Source of the DNA: Capricornis sumatraensis
Taxonomy: Eukaryota > Chordata > Mammalia > Artiodactyla > Bovidae
DNA length: 64,000 bases
Direction: 5' to 3'
NCBI RefSeq assembly: GCF_032405125.1
Contig: NC_091079.1
Span: 35,539,501-35,603,500, forward strand
Shown: one piece after another, positions 19,038-29,680 of the stretch
How positions within the stretch are numbered: the first letter of the stretch is position 1
Layout of the letters: each line of letters opens with the position of its first letter
Translations under genes and position numbers: made by a program
The notes under the pieces: generated by a model
Told to the model about the DNA's origin: nothing
Databases searched by the model: none
The model's input: only the letters and a program-made list of their open reading frames with translations

Positions 19038-19548
19038 ATGCTTGCTCCTTGGCAGAGAAGCTACAACCAACCTAGGCAGCATATTAAGAAGCAGAGACAT
19101 TACTTTGCCAACAAAGGTCCATCTGGTCAAAGCTATGGTTTTTCCAGTAGTCATGTATGGATGTGAGAGTTGGACCATAAAGAAAGCTGAGCACCGAAGA
19201 ATTGATGCTTTTGGACTGTGGCATTGGAGAAGACTCTTGAGAGTCCCTTGGACTGCAAGGAGATCCAACCAGTTCATCCTAAAGGAAGTCCTGAATATTT
19301 ATTGGAAGGACTGATGCTGAAACTGAAGCTCCAATACTTTGGTCACTTGATGTAAAGAACTGACTCATTGGAAAAGACACCGATGCTGGGAAGGATTGAA
19401 AGCAGAAGAAGGGGACCACAGAGGATGAGATGGTTGGATGGTGTCACTGACTCAATGAACATGAGTTTGAGCAAGCTCTGGGAGATGGTGATGGACAGGA
19501 AAGTCTGGCGTGCTGGTTGCAGAGAGACTGAGCAACTGCACTGAACTC
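19038..19548 (+). mobile_element. BovB (RTE LINE) 3' fragment inside L1
   Basis: TGCTTGCTCCTTGGCAGAGA through GCAACTGCACTGAACTC. A 90-codon frame (19042-19314) keeps YGCESWT and then stops. The L1 host resumes at once with CATACAACTCAATAGCAATA. Confidence 0.95.
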
Positions 19549-20575
19549 ATACAACTCAATAGCAATAACAAACAATCCCATTTTAAAATGGGAAGAGAAT
19601 AGACATTTTCCAAAGACATACAGATGGCCAATAGACACATGAAAAGGTGCTCAATGTCACTGATTATTGGAGAAATGCAAGGCAAAACAACATTGAGATC
19701 ACTTCGCATCTACTGGAATGCCCATTATCAAAAAGACAAGAAATAACAAGTGTCGACAAGGATTTGGAGTAGAGAAATCACTTGTGCACTGTTGGTGGGA
19801 ATGTAAATTGGTGCAGCCACTGTGGAAAACACCATGGAGATTCCTCAAAAAAACTAAAAGCAGAACTACTGAGTGATCCAGTAATTCCATTTCTGGGTGT
19901 TTATCGAAGGCAAACAAAAACAGTAACTCAAAAAAATAAATGCACCCCCTGTTCACTGCAGCATTATTTACAAAACCAAGACATGGAAGCCACCAAAGTG
20001 TTTATCATTAGATGAACAGATAAAGAAAATGTGCTATATGTTTTTAATGGAATATTATTCAGCCATTAAAACAAGGAAATCTTGCCATTTGCAACAACAT
20101 GGATGAAACCTGAGGACATTATGCTAAGTGAAATAAGTGAGATGGAGACAGACAAATACCATATGGTCTTACTTGTACATGAAATTAGAAAAAAATAATA
20201 CAACTAAACTCATCAATAGAGAAGAGATTGATAGTTACCAGAGATGAGGGTGGTGAGCAAAATAGTGAAGGTTGTCAAAAAGTACAAACTTTTAGTTGTA
20301 AAATAAATGTCAGGGGGCTTTAATGTACAGCATGCTGACTATGGTAATATTGCGCTGCATATTTGAAAGCTGCCAAGAGTTCTCTTCGTATAAAAAAAAT
20401 TGTAACCATGTATGGTGACGGATGTTAACTAGACTTATTGTGTTCATCATTTCACAATATATACAAATGTCTAATCATCACGTTGTACACCTGAAACTAA
20501 TATAATGTTGTATGTCAATTATGTCTCAACTTTAAAAGTAATAAAATACAATTTAATAAAGAAAAGATACATGTA
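19549..20575 (+). mobile_element. Younger L1, right part with 3' end
   Basis: Collinear L1 text continues (GGGAATGTAAATTGGTGCAG, GGAATATTATTCAGCCATTA, GTACACCTGAAACTAATATA) to an A/T-rich end near 20575. With the left part this is about 1.4 kb of L1, the longest L1 copy in the window. It is 5'-truncated and has no intact ORF. Confidence 0.88.
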
Positions 20576-20814
20576 AAATAATGAATAGAGCATGGTCACA
20601 AAGAAAAATACCTATATGAGAACAAAGACTGAGAAGAAATGATCAAAGTGTTATCAGGGGTTGTCTCTACATAATGGAATTATGTAACTTTCTATAGTTC
20701 TCTACAATGAGTCAATATTAATTTGTTGATCAAGAAAAGGAAATACAGTAAAGTCCTAGAGTTAAAAATGAAAATTAGATCACCAGTGCTATATTTTGGT
20801 TTTCGGTTTTTCTT
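20576..20814. other. A/T-rich sequence, probably further decayed L1
   Basis: ATATGAGAACAAAGACTGAG and similar text have L1-3'-end flavour, but the match is too weak to assign. Confidence 0.35.
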
Positions 20815-21112
20815 TGTTTTATCTATTTATTTATTTTCATTTTATGTGTGGCTGCCCTGGGCCTCTGTTGCTGTGCACGGGCCTTCTCTGGCTGCAGCGA
20901 GCAGGAGCTCCTTTCTAGCTGCGGGGCGCGGGCTTCTCATTAGGGCTTCTCTTGTTGCTGAGCACAAGCTCTAGAGCACAGGCTCAGCAGCTGTGGTATG
21001 TGGGCTTAGTTGCCCTGTGGCATGCGGGATCTTTCTGGACCAAGAATCAAACCCATGTCTCCCGAGTTGGCAGGTGGATTCCCAACCACTGGACACCCCC
21101 AGGGAAGTCCCC
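20815..21112 (-). mobile_element. CHR-type SINE, full extended form
   Basis: About 300 bp in reverse orientation: T-rich tail (TATTTATTTATTTTCATTTT), GC-rich body (GCTGCGGGGCGCGGGC) and tRNA-like end CCACTGGACACCCCCAGGGA. The two flanks both contain ATATTTTG (20791 and 21114), possibly its target duplication. Confidence 0.9.
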
Positions 21113-21698
21113 ATATTTTGCATTTAATTCAGAGCTTTTGGGTTGATTCTGAGGCTAAAGAAACCCTACCTTCTGCCCAATCACTTTACCTGCCACCTGC
21201 CACCTTCCTCTCAGGTGAAGTTTGAAAGGAAGTTTCTGCCACCTTCTGGCACATAGTCCCCTCCTTTCCCCTCATGATTCTAGTCCATTTCTCTCACTTC
21301 AACTTCACCCCTACCTTCTCAGATCTTTAGTATGGACTCATCAACCTGGTCCACGGGTGACGCTTCTTTCTAATGAGCTACTCTCTCAGGTAGGTGTGTC
21401 TCTAAAAGGATGCGTTTCCAGTGACTAGGACGTGTGGCAGGTGTCACAACCATCCACCACTTGAAAACTTTGGGATGACAACCCATGATTTAGCAAGACT
21501 CATCCGTTCCGCCTAGACCCTCTGTCTGAACGCTGAGGAGTTGCTACAGGTTTATTCACTCATAGATCCAGCAGCTTAACACATCTAATGCGGAGAAACA
21601 GTTATGCACATGCTGTCACAGAATTAATATATTTCCTCATCAAACACACAGTTGCTCTTTACTCAGTATAATATCACAACCTTTGTATTAATCTCACT
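21113..21698. other. Unassigned sequence
   Basis: No repeat or gene recognised in about 590 bp. Confidence 0.45.
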
Positions 21699-21757
21699 TT
21701 CTTCTTGCGACAACATATTCTTCTTGCAACAACATATTCTTCTTGCAATAAATGTTA
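21699..21757 (+). repeat. 19-bp tandem repeat, three copies
   Basis: The unit TTCTTCTTGCGACAACATA occurs three times in a row with one or two changes each; the last copy is partial. It is a local duplication, not a known element. Confidence 0.85.
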
Positions 21758-21904
21758 GAACAAAGCTCATATAATTAAATACCCTTGTCACTAAACTATT
21801 ATACAGCCAAGTTCAACTACTCATCAGGTCTGCTCCCACTTGTTCTGAAATTGTACATAAAATAGACTGCTAGTGTTAATCACCTCAGTAAAAATAACAT
21901 TTAT

Positions 21905-22070
21905 AATATAATAGCAATGGCTCATGATGTGCCAAGCACCATACCACACTCATAATATCCTTTAATGTTCACAAGAACCCACACAGAAACTGAGGCATAG
22001 AGAGGCTGAATAACTTGTCCCAAATCACGCAACTAATAATAGTGGAGCTGGCAGTCTTTCTCAGAGCACC
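21905..22070 (-). mobile_element. MIR SINE
   Basis: The reverse complement shows ATGTGCCAAGCACCATACC, CACAGAAACTGAGGCATAG and AATAACTTGTCCCAAATCAC in MIR order. Confidence 0.75.
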
Positions 22071-23058
22071 CTATGTACTCCCTTCCCATTTCACGGGTTC
22101 TATCCCATCACCACAACTGTGTCTCCAAAAAGAGAAATAGTTCTTAATGTCCCCAACAAACAGCACTCTTGAACTTCTGCTTTTGGTATCCTAAGATTCT
22201 CTCTGTTTTGCAACTCAAAATTAACTGTTCTAAAACCTCACACCTTCATGTCTCCGGTATTTTTAATTTTTTCAACTTAAGTATCCATCTCATTTTCTAA
22301 TGTTATTCTTATGCATTATTTTTAGTGTTTTTAGAAAGTTTTCTACATGCTGAATCCCCTCTCTTAACATATTTTTACATTTTAAAAAGCCTACCTAGAA
22401 GAAGCAGACTAGAATCATTCTAGGAGCTGGGTACATGGTCAAGTTAATATTATTTTAATAAATGGGAAAAAAATTAATGAAGCCAAGAATATGCATGGTG
22501 GAATTTGGTTTGTTGACAGCAGTCTACTAAAGAAGATATTTTTGAGTTATCTTCCAGGGAAAGCGAAACAAATCAAAACAGAAACTAGTGCTTTTGCCAC
22601 TTTTTCAGGCTCAGGAAACGGGAACCCATGGAAATTTCTACCTAATGATTTGACCGGCCAGGAATTTGCCCTGTCTGCTTTCAAAGGGTGGTCCTCCGAG
22701 GTCTGGCTGTGATAAAAGTGGCAGCCATCAAGAAGTGACTCTGAAAAGAGAAGAATGAGACAGGAAAAGAGAGGTAGTAGGTCACGTGACTGTTAAATTT
22801 CGACTACAATTGTAAGATGCCAAGAACTATTGTCCAACTGATAAGATAGCATAAGTCAAAAAATAAACATGTGACAACATTTAGGTTTATGGTTGTAACC
22901 ATAATGTTAACTTATAAAAATTAACATTTGAAGATGGGTGAATGTGCACCTCTAGGAAGTGGGGTGGTGAAATCAGGAGAGAGCAAAAAGCTTTTTTATC
23001 TCACATATACCTTCTATACTATTTGAAATCTTAAACAAGGAATAGGTATTGCTATTGT
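22071..23058. other. Repeat-poor unassigned sequence
   Basis: About 1 kb without a recognisable repeat, gene or strong open frame. It is A/T-rich in places (22255-22460). This is one of the longer repeat-poor stretches and would be a sensible place to look for conserved non-coding sequence. Confidence 0.45.
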
Positions 23059-23252
23059 TCTTCAGTCGCTCAGTTGTGTCCAACTCTTTGCCACCCCACG
23101 GACTGCAGCACGCCAGGCTTCCCTGTCCTTCCCTATCTCCCAGAGTTTGCTCAGACTCACGTCTGTTGAGTTGATAATGCTATCCAACCATCTCATCCTC
23201 TGTTGCTCCCTTCTCCTGCCGTCAATTTTTCCCAGCATCAGGGTCTTTTATT
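23059..23252 (-). mobile_element. BovB 3' terminal fragment
   Basis: TTCTTCAGTCGCTCAGTTGT to CCCAGCATCAGGGTCTTTTA, about 190 bp. It is short and diverged and contains no open frame. Confidence 0.88.
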
Positions 23253-23289
23253 GTTGCTATAATAGAAAAATAAAATGACCAAAAATTAC

Positions 23290-23400
23290 AATAATGTATA
23301 TATACATATATTATCTATCTATATATGTGTATACATGTGCATATATACATGGAAACATGCCTACCATGAATATATGCAAATGTATGTATATACATACATC
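23290..23400. repeat. Degenerate TA/TACA-rich tract
   Basis: Alternating TATATA, TATC and TACATA units over about 110 bp. Confidence 0.7.
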
Positions 23401-24215
23401 TTTTCAAATATTCTTTTTTCCTTAGGGTGGTTTGTAAAGCTCATACGGGTACCTATTTTCACTTCATCAAATTCTGTATGCTTTCCAAAAAAAAATGAGT
23501 GACTCAAAACTTTTAGTCAAAGATCCTTCTATTTAGATAAAGAAATAAAAACACCCTTTCCGCTGACATGTACAGAGAAGCTACGGTTACTAGAAAGCAG
23601 GGTGCTAGGCGTCAAGATGCAGGGATGAATAACTCCAAGGGCTTCTGATTAAGATGAAGGTAAAAAGTGCAAATGGCTAACCATGATGATAACACAAATG
23701 CGGTAAGTGGTAAAACTGAAGAAAAGAGCTCAAGAACTCCAGATGATGCCAAAAAGAGCCTTAGTCAGGTGTGTGCTCAGGTGTGAGCTCTTCCTTGGTG
23801 GAGAGGGGAAGTGTCTGGAAGGCAGAGTTTGCAGTTACTTCCACTTGTCCAGAAGTTTGGGAGCTGAAGGACACCCACCTCAGTTCTCCCCATTTGTCAT
23901 CCTGCTCCAGACAGGTCTATGCCAAAGCAGAGGCCAGGATCCAGACACAAAGAAATCCTTTCCCTACCTCTGCCTCTCTACAGCCGGTTTATCTTAGGAG
24001 CCAGGAAACTAAAAGACTTTCTGAGTCTCCCTAGAGCCTAGACTCCCAGAACTCTGGGCCAACATGTAAATCTTATTCTTTTCCAGGAACTGAGGGCCTC
24101 TGAAAACAAGAGGCGTACAGACCACCCCATGCTTATGAAAAGTTGTGGAACCCTCCCTAGTAACCAGTGAGGCAGCAATCTGGTGCTTCCATTGTCTGCT
24201 CATCAGATTGGCAGA
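23401..24215. other. Unassigned sequence
   Basis: Nothing recognised. Two overlapping frames of 87-96 codons on the plus strand (23707-24034) show no known motif. Confidence 0.45.
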
Positions 24216-24690
24216 ATTTATGTTGTTGAGGGTGCAAGATAAAGGACACACCCATTCATTGCTGGTTAGGGTAGAAACTGGCTTAACCTCTTGGAAGGGC
24301 AGGTGGAAGCAACTCCATTAAGTTCACATGCAAATCCACAACTGAAAACCCCACTAGGATATCTTTGCAGAAAGATATATGGACAACATGCTAACGCGGA
24401 TGCTTGTGATAGCAGAACATTGTAAACCACTGAAATGGCAATCAATGAAGAGACAGGTACATTGATGGCAACGTATCTATCTTAGGAATACCAAGTGCAA
24501 CAATTAAAAACAATAAGGCAGATCTCTTTGTCTTGTCACAGGTAGGATGACAAGCAAATAATGCAAGTATCATAGAAGTACAGGGTGTGATCTGACCTGT
24601 ATTTTTAAAAATAGATGTGTTTGTGTGAATTCAAGTGTCAGAGAAAATGTCCATTGTCAAAAATTTTATTACATGTATTCATATTTCACT
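24216..24690 (+). mobile_element. Old L1 3' region
   Basis: CATTCATTGCTGGTTAGGGT, ACTGGCTTAACCTCTTGGAA and TTAAAAACAATAAGGCAGAT follow the layout of old L1M 3' ends. Confidence 0.6.
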
Positions 24691-24724
24691 TACTGAATTT
24701 TTATAGTGAAAGAAAAATAAGAAT

Positions 24725-24819
24725 TTTTTTTAGCGCTCTTTTTTTTTGTAATAATTTTTTTCCTTTATTTTAATTTACAATACTGTATTGGTTTTGCCAT
24801 ACATTGACATGAATCAACC
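24725..24819 (-). mobile_element. L1-BT 3' end
   Basis: In reverse complement: T-rich start, then TACTGTATTGGTTTTGCCAT and TTGACATGAATCAACC. AAATAAGAAT is found on both sides (24715-24724 and 24820-24829), a perfect 10-bp target duplication. Confidence 0.9.
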
Positions 24820-24920
24820 AAATAAGAATATTTTTAAATTCCTATTTCACTTATTGAATTTTTTAAAGCAAAAGAAAGAGTATTTTAAAATATGACAAGA
24901 GAAAATGGAAAGAATGTTTT

Positions 24921-25034
24921 TCTTTTCTCTTTTTTGCTGTGCCGTGTGGCATATGGGATCTCCCCTGACCAGGGATTGTTCCCTCTGCGTTGGGAGTGTG
25001 GAGTCTTAACCACTGAACTGCTGGGGAAGTCCCA
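24921..25034 (-). mobile_element. CHR-type SINE
   Basis: Reverse orientation with CCCCTGACCAGGGATTG (box B region) and TTAACCACTGAACTGCTGGG (head). Confidence 0.85.
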
Positions 25035-25239
25035 AGAATTTTTAAGTCAAAGGAGACCAGTGGGCTGCCCAGAACTCTAAGTGGTGAATTCAGCACAGTC
25101 CAGGTGTTGGTCGCCAGCCCAACAGGCTAAGTAGACTTTGCTATACCAGACCTGAGAGTGGTTTAACCTCCCAGCAGCAAATTCAAAGTAGCTAAGCTTA
25201 GTGGTGACTGATGGAGAAATAGGGACTTGTCACGTACAG

Positions 25240-25458
25240 CGAGGTGTCTCAACCTCCGCACTGTTGGCTTTGGGGGCTGGGCGACTGTTGTGTGTGGCGG
25301 TGACGTCATGACACGTGTAGCAGCATTCCTGGCCTCTAGTCTCCAGATGCCAGTATCACATCTCTCCCCCAGTTGTGACAACCAAAAATGTCTCTAGAAG
25401 GTGCCAAACGTCCCCTGTGGGGGTGTTGCCAGAATCGTCCCCAGTTGAGGGCCACTGA
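25240..25458 (-). mobile_element. MER20-type hAT-Charlie MITE
   Basis: GTGTCTCAACCTCCGCACTG at the left and CCCCAGTTGAGGGCCACTG at the right are its inverted ends. The middle, with CAGTTGTGACAACCAAAAAT, is diagnostic. The length of about 219 bp equals the family's usual length. I am sure of the element, less sure of the name. Confidence 0.78.
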
Positions 25459-26074
25459 TTTACAGTGAGAAATGTAACTGCCAGGAAAGCCAGATGCTGC
25501 TCTGCAGGAAAATGACAAGAGCAACCAAACTGCCACGGAGGGTTGCTAGGGGAGCAGGAAGTCAGGACAAAGGCAGTTACCAAAAAAGAAAGAAAAATTG
25601 ATTTAAATATCCGGTGACTTTGACCTGGGACAGCCTCACACTCTCCAGAGGAATCTGTCTCTGGACAGTTACCTTGGTTGGGTCCTGTGAGCTCTTTCCC
25701 CTCTGACCCACACTAACTAATGGTTCCCCTTTGATTAGCACTTTTTTCCCCTCAGAGGACCAATGTGGTCCATTGTGTGAACACTCCTTAAACAGACCCA
25801 TGACCTTGAATGACACAGGAGTGTAAACCCATGGAAGCTGGTGACCTCTGAGGGCACCAGAACTCCAAATGCCCCACCACAATCACATCCTTGCTTTGAA
25901 ACTGTTTCATCTTAAAACTCTATGTGAGTTTGCAAGTATACTTCAATTAAAAACATAAATCTAGGTAAGAATCTGAGAAAAAAAAGAAACTCTGTGATTT
26001 TGCCTTCTGCTCTGCCTTATATGCATGTTTTTATTTTAACAAAAAGCAAATACATTTCCCAAATCCTAAATAGT
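25459..26074. other. Unassigned sequence
   Basis: No repeat or gene recognised. The 101-codon frame on the minus strand (25577-25882) has no recognisable domain. Confidence 0.45.
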
Positions 26075-26085
26075 AAACTTTGGGA

Positions 26086-26554
26086 CATCATGTTTCCGAC
26101 AAAGTTCAATATAGTCAAAACTATGGTTTTTCCAGTAGTCGTGTACAGATGTGAGAGTTGAACCATAAAAAAGCCTGAACACCAAAGAATTGACGCTTTC
26201 AAACTTTGGTGGTGGAGAAGACTCTTGAGAGTCCCTTGGACTGCAAAGAGATCAAACCAGTCAATCCTAAAGGAAATCAACCCTGAATATTTACTGGAAG
26301 GACTGATGCTGAAGCTCCAATACTTCGGCCACTTGATCCAAAGAGCTGACATTGGGAAAGACCCTGAAGCTGGGAAAGATTGAGAGCAGGAGGAGAAGGG
26401 GGCATCAGAGGATGAGACGGTTGGATGGCATCACCGATGCAATGGACATGAGCTTCAGCAAACTCTGGGAGATAGGGAAGGACAGAGAAGCCTAGCATGC
26501 TGCAGTTCATGGGTTGCAGAATCAGGCTCAATGGAGCGACCGAACAACAACAAC
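26086..26554 (+). mobile_element. BovB 3' fragment with (CAA)n tail and target duplication
   Basis: TCGTGTACAGATGTGAGAGT through TGGAGCGACCGAAC, then CAACAACAAC. AAACTTTGGGA is repeated exactly at 26075-26085 and 26555-26565, so both edges are fixed. The reading frame has several stops. Confidence 0.95.
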
Positions 26555-26565
26555 AAACTTTGGGA

Positions 26566-26904
26566 AGCTACACAAGTTTCTCCTGTGGCTTCACGCTTTC
26601 CCAGGCACCTGCCAAGGTATAAAGGATAGACAACTTCCTGCTCTTCCCTCATCTCATCCTAAATAGGAGGCTATTTCCATGAGCTTGAAAAAGGTTCAGA
26701 GTTGCTTGGGGAATCTGCTTTCTTGAGGGTGCCTTGTGCATCTATCTGACCTCCATGAGTGTACTGTTTACACTCCCAGGTCCAAGGAAAGCCTTTCCCC
26801 GGTCACCTGTACTGCGTAGCTCAGAGCCCCACCAGCAGCTGAGCTCCAACAGCAACACAGACAAGAAAATGGCATGCTCAGCTTTCTCAGTAGAATTCTA
26901 GTTA
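26566..26904. other. Unassigned sequence
   Basis: Nothing recognised in about 340 bp. Confidence 0.45.
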
Positions 26905-27200
26905 AGACAAATGCTGTATGATTTCATTCATCTGTGACTATTTAAAAATTTTTTAATAAAACATTTAAAAGCTAAATGAACAAACCAAACCGTACAAAAA
27001 TGAACACATAGATACGAAGAACAGAGCAGTGGTTATCAGAGGGGAACAGGGATGAGGGAAGAGAAAAATGGTTAAAGAGGGTTAATTGTATGGTGACAGA
27101 AACAAAACCTTTGATGAGCACGCTATAGTCTATATAGAAGTTAAAATATAATATTGTACACATCAAACATATAAAATGTTATAAACCAATTTTAAAAAAA
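26905..27200 (+). mobile_element. L1 3' end
   Basis: TGTATGATTTCATTCATCTG, AGAACAGAGCAGTGGTTATC and TTAATTGTATGGTGACAG follow the L1 3' UTR in order. An A-run ends it. Confidence 0.7.
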
Positions 27201-28271
27201 GACAACCAAGTGACTCATTTTAAGCAATATTGCTTCTTGAATTTTTTTTTTTTTGGTAGAAATTTCTCTTAGCAAAAAAGAAATTGGGGTGGGGAGGATG
27301 GTACATGGGAGGCTCTATTTCTAAATCAGACTTCCTTGGAATTTCATTTTCTCTTATCTGAGGGATTTTGTGTTTTAATGTGGGGTCAGAGGGCAGATTA
27401 AATATAGTGTATTTCAATCATGGCTCATTTAAAGCATGTGTCAAGACTGACTTTTGCAGGGGATGGAGCTCTCATGGTTGAAGAAAAACCGCAGCAAGGG
27501 AGCTGCTCAGGAAATGCTGAGCTCCTTCTGTCTGTTCTCGGGTCACAGAGTTGGACCCTGCAGTCTGGGACAGGTCTAAGATGTTCTGAGACAAGCACTT
27601 TTGAGGTTTCAGTCATGACTTCATCAACCTCACTTTTGTATCATTTGGAAGCCTACATTTTTTTTTTCATGTTCCCATCTCTTCTCCTCCAATCCCTTCT
27701 TTATTTATATGCCATAAATACAGAATCTGAGAAAGGACAGAACTAGTCACATCCGTTTCCTCTGATTCTTCCCAGAACAGGGATGGAGTTTCATGTTTTG
27801 CTGTTGCTTCCCTTGCCAATTCTATATGTGATTTTGATGTACTTTCATCGTTAATAGTTTCTTGGTAGAGCAAGGTTTTCTGTTTTTACAATCTCCCTGA
27901 AAAATGATTAAGAGAAATGGGCCATGGATCTTCACCTTTTCTTCCCTTCAGAATATTTTTCAAAGACTCAAATCTCCATCCTCTTATTCTCGTCAGTAAT
28001 TGGAAACCCTCTTGAAAGTTAGCTTTGTGGAGAGATAAGCAAGGCATTGGTTCCTGCAATTTCTAGAGACATGGAAAAAAAAAAAAACTCAGCCACACCA
28101 GGGACTATTTACACAGGCAGGAGGCAGAGAGAGATGAGAAGCATAGTTCTGCAAAAAGGGGTTTCATGTTAAGAAAAGTAAGGACCAGCATGAATTAGGC
28201 GGTATGTCAGAGCATAAAAGTGACCCAGTCCACTTCAGCCTAGAGGGAGAAATCAGACCAAGAAGGCCACA
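27201..28271. other. Repeat-poor unassigned sequence
   Basis: About 1.07 kb with T-runs at 27241-27254 and 27659-27668 and an A-run at 28076-28087, but no recognisable element. A plus-strand frame of 108 codons (27420-27746) starts ATGGCTCATTTAAAGC; its protein is unfamiliar. Confidence 0.4.
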
Positions 28272-28391
28272 CTGGGATTTCCCAGGGCTGCAGGTTTGAT
28301 CCCTGGTCAGGGAGCTAAGATCTCACATGCCTCCTGGCCAAAAAGCCAAAACATAAAACAGAAGCAATATTGTAATAAATTCAACAAAGAC
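28272..28391 (+). mobile_element. CHR-type SINE, left part
   Basis: TGGGATTTCCCAGGGCTGCA to GAAGCAATATTGTAATAAAT. The tail resumes at 29046 beyond an L1-BT insertion. Confidence 0.85.
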
Positions 28392-29036
28392 ATTTTTTAT
28401 ATAAATTTATTTATTTTAATTGTAGGCTAATTACTTTACAATAATTGTATTGGTTTTGCCATACATCAACATGAATCCACCACAGGTATACACGTGTTAC
28501 CCATCCTGAACCCCCCTCCCTCTCCCTCCCTGTACCATCCCTCTGGGTCATCCCAGTGCACCAGCCCCAAGCATCCTGTATCATGCATCAAACCTGGACT
28601 GGCAGTTCATTTCATATATGATATTATACATGTTTCAATGCCATTCTCCCAAATCATCCAACCCTCTCCCTCTCCCACAGAGTCCAAAAGCCTGTTCTAT
28701 ACATCTGTGTCTCTTTTGCTGTCTTGCATACAGGGTATTGTTACCATCTTTCTAAATTCCATATGTATGCGTTAGTATACTGTATTGGTGTTTTTCTTTC
28801 TGGCTTACTTCACTCTGTATAATAGGCTCCAGTTTCATCCACCTCATTAGAACTGATCCAAATGTATTCTTTTTAATGGCTGAGCAATACTCCATTGTAC
28901 CACAGTTTTCTTATCCATTCATCTGCTGATGGACATCTAGATTGCTTCCATGTCCTGGCTATTATAAACAGTGCTGTGATGAACACTGAGGTACAATTCT
29001 TTCAATTCCTTCAATTCTGATTTCCTCGGTGTATAT
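28392..29036 (-). mobile_element. L1-BT 3' UTR fragment, 645 bp
   Basis: In reverse complement it shows TATTGGTTTTGCCATACATC, CCTGTACCATCCCTCTGGGT, TTTTAATGGCTGAGCAATAC and ATTGCTTCCATGTCCTGGCT, all bovine L1 3' UTR. AACAAAGAC is repeated exactly at 28383-28391 and 29037-29045. It is the longest L1-BT piece here and has no ORF. Confidence 0.95.
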
Positions 29037-29045
29037 AACAAAGAC

Positions 29046-29098
29046 TTTTTAAAAAATGGTCCACATCAAAAACAAGTCTTGAAAAAAAAAAAAAAAGG
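29046..29098 (+). mobile_element. CHR-type SINE, right part
   Basis: TGGTCCACATCAAAAACAAG and an A-tail complete the SINE begun at 28272. Confidence 0.8.
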
Positions 29099-29129
29099 TC
29101 ATACCAGGATGGGGCCAGAAACACATGAG

Positions 29130-29257
29130 GATTAAGAATGTTTATTTTGGACACAGGCAACTTGGGTTTGAACCAGCTCTGCCATTGTATTAACTACAAG
29201 TGACTTAGGCTCTCTCTGCTTTAATTTCTCATATAAAATGGTGACAATAGCATTGCT
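29130..29257 (+). mobile_element. MIR SINE
   Basis: ACTTGGGTTTGAACCAGCTC, AGTGACTTAGGCTCTCTC and TCATATAAAATGGTGACAAT are in MIR order. Confidence 0.75.
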
Positions 29258-29500
29258 TCATTCAACAAATGTTGAACACCTAGTATACACCAGGCACTCT
29301 TCTAGATGCTGGGAGGTGGGGAGGGGACAATGGAGGGCAAAACGTTCGTGATCACTGCTCTTGGGGAGTTTACATCCCAGGGAGGAGTGATGAGAACACA
29401 GAACAACAGAGGATGATTTCTGTAACAAATGCTATAAAGAAAACCAAACAGGATGATGTGACAGAAATTGGTGGGAGAAAGAGGGCAGTGAAACATTAGA
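29258..29500 (-). mobile_element. L2 3' end
   Basis: ATTCAACAAATGTTGAACAC, CACCAGGCACTCTTCTAGAT and CTTGGGGAGTTTACATCCCA follow the L2 3' end in reverse complement. Confidence 0.7.
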
Positions 29501-29574
29501 ACAAACAGCTCATTGATGGATGACGGATGGAAACAAAACCAGCCACATGAAGATGAGGAGAAGCTCATTCAGGC

Positions 29575-29680
29575 AGAACCTGCTTCAGAGGGCATTATTT
29601 CATAAGGACTCAGTGAGATAAAGTGTGGAAAATCTTAGTGCAGCACCATACACAACAAATGGAAGTTACTCAACAAGCGG
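29575..29680 (+). mobile_element. MIR right-arm fragment
   Basis: AAGGACTCAGTGAGATAAAG and GTGCAGCACCATACACAAC resemble the MIR right arm. Confidence 0.4.

Noticed and set aside
22491..22712. 73-codon frame in a repeat-poor stretch as a possible exon
   Set aside because: No splice signals in convincing positions and no recognisable protein; needs conservation data to revive.
27420..27746. 108-codon plus-strand frame starting with a reasonable ATG context
   Set aside because: Low-complexity hydrophobic C-terminus from a T-rich run and an overlapping minus-strand frame; no family recognised.
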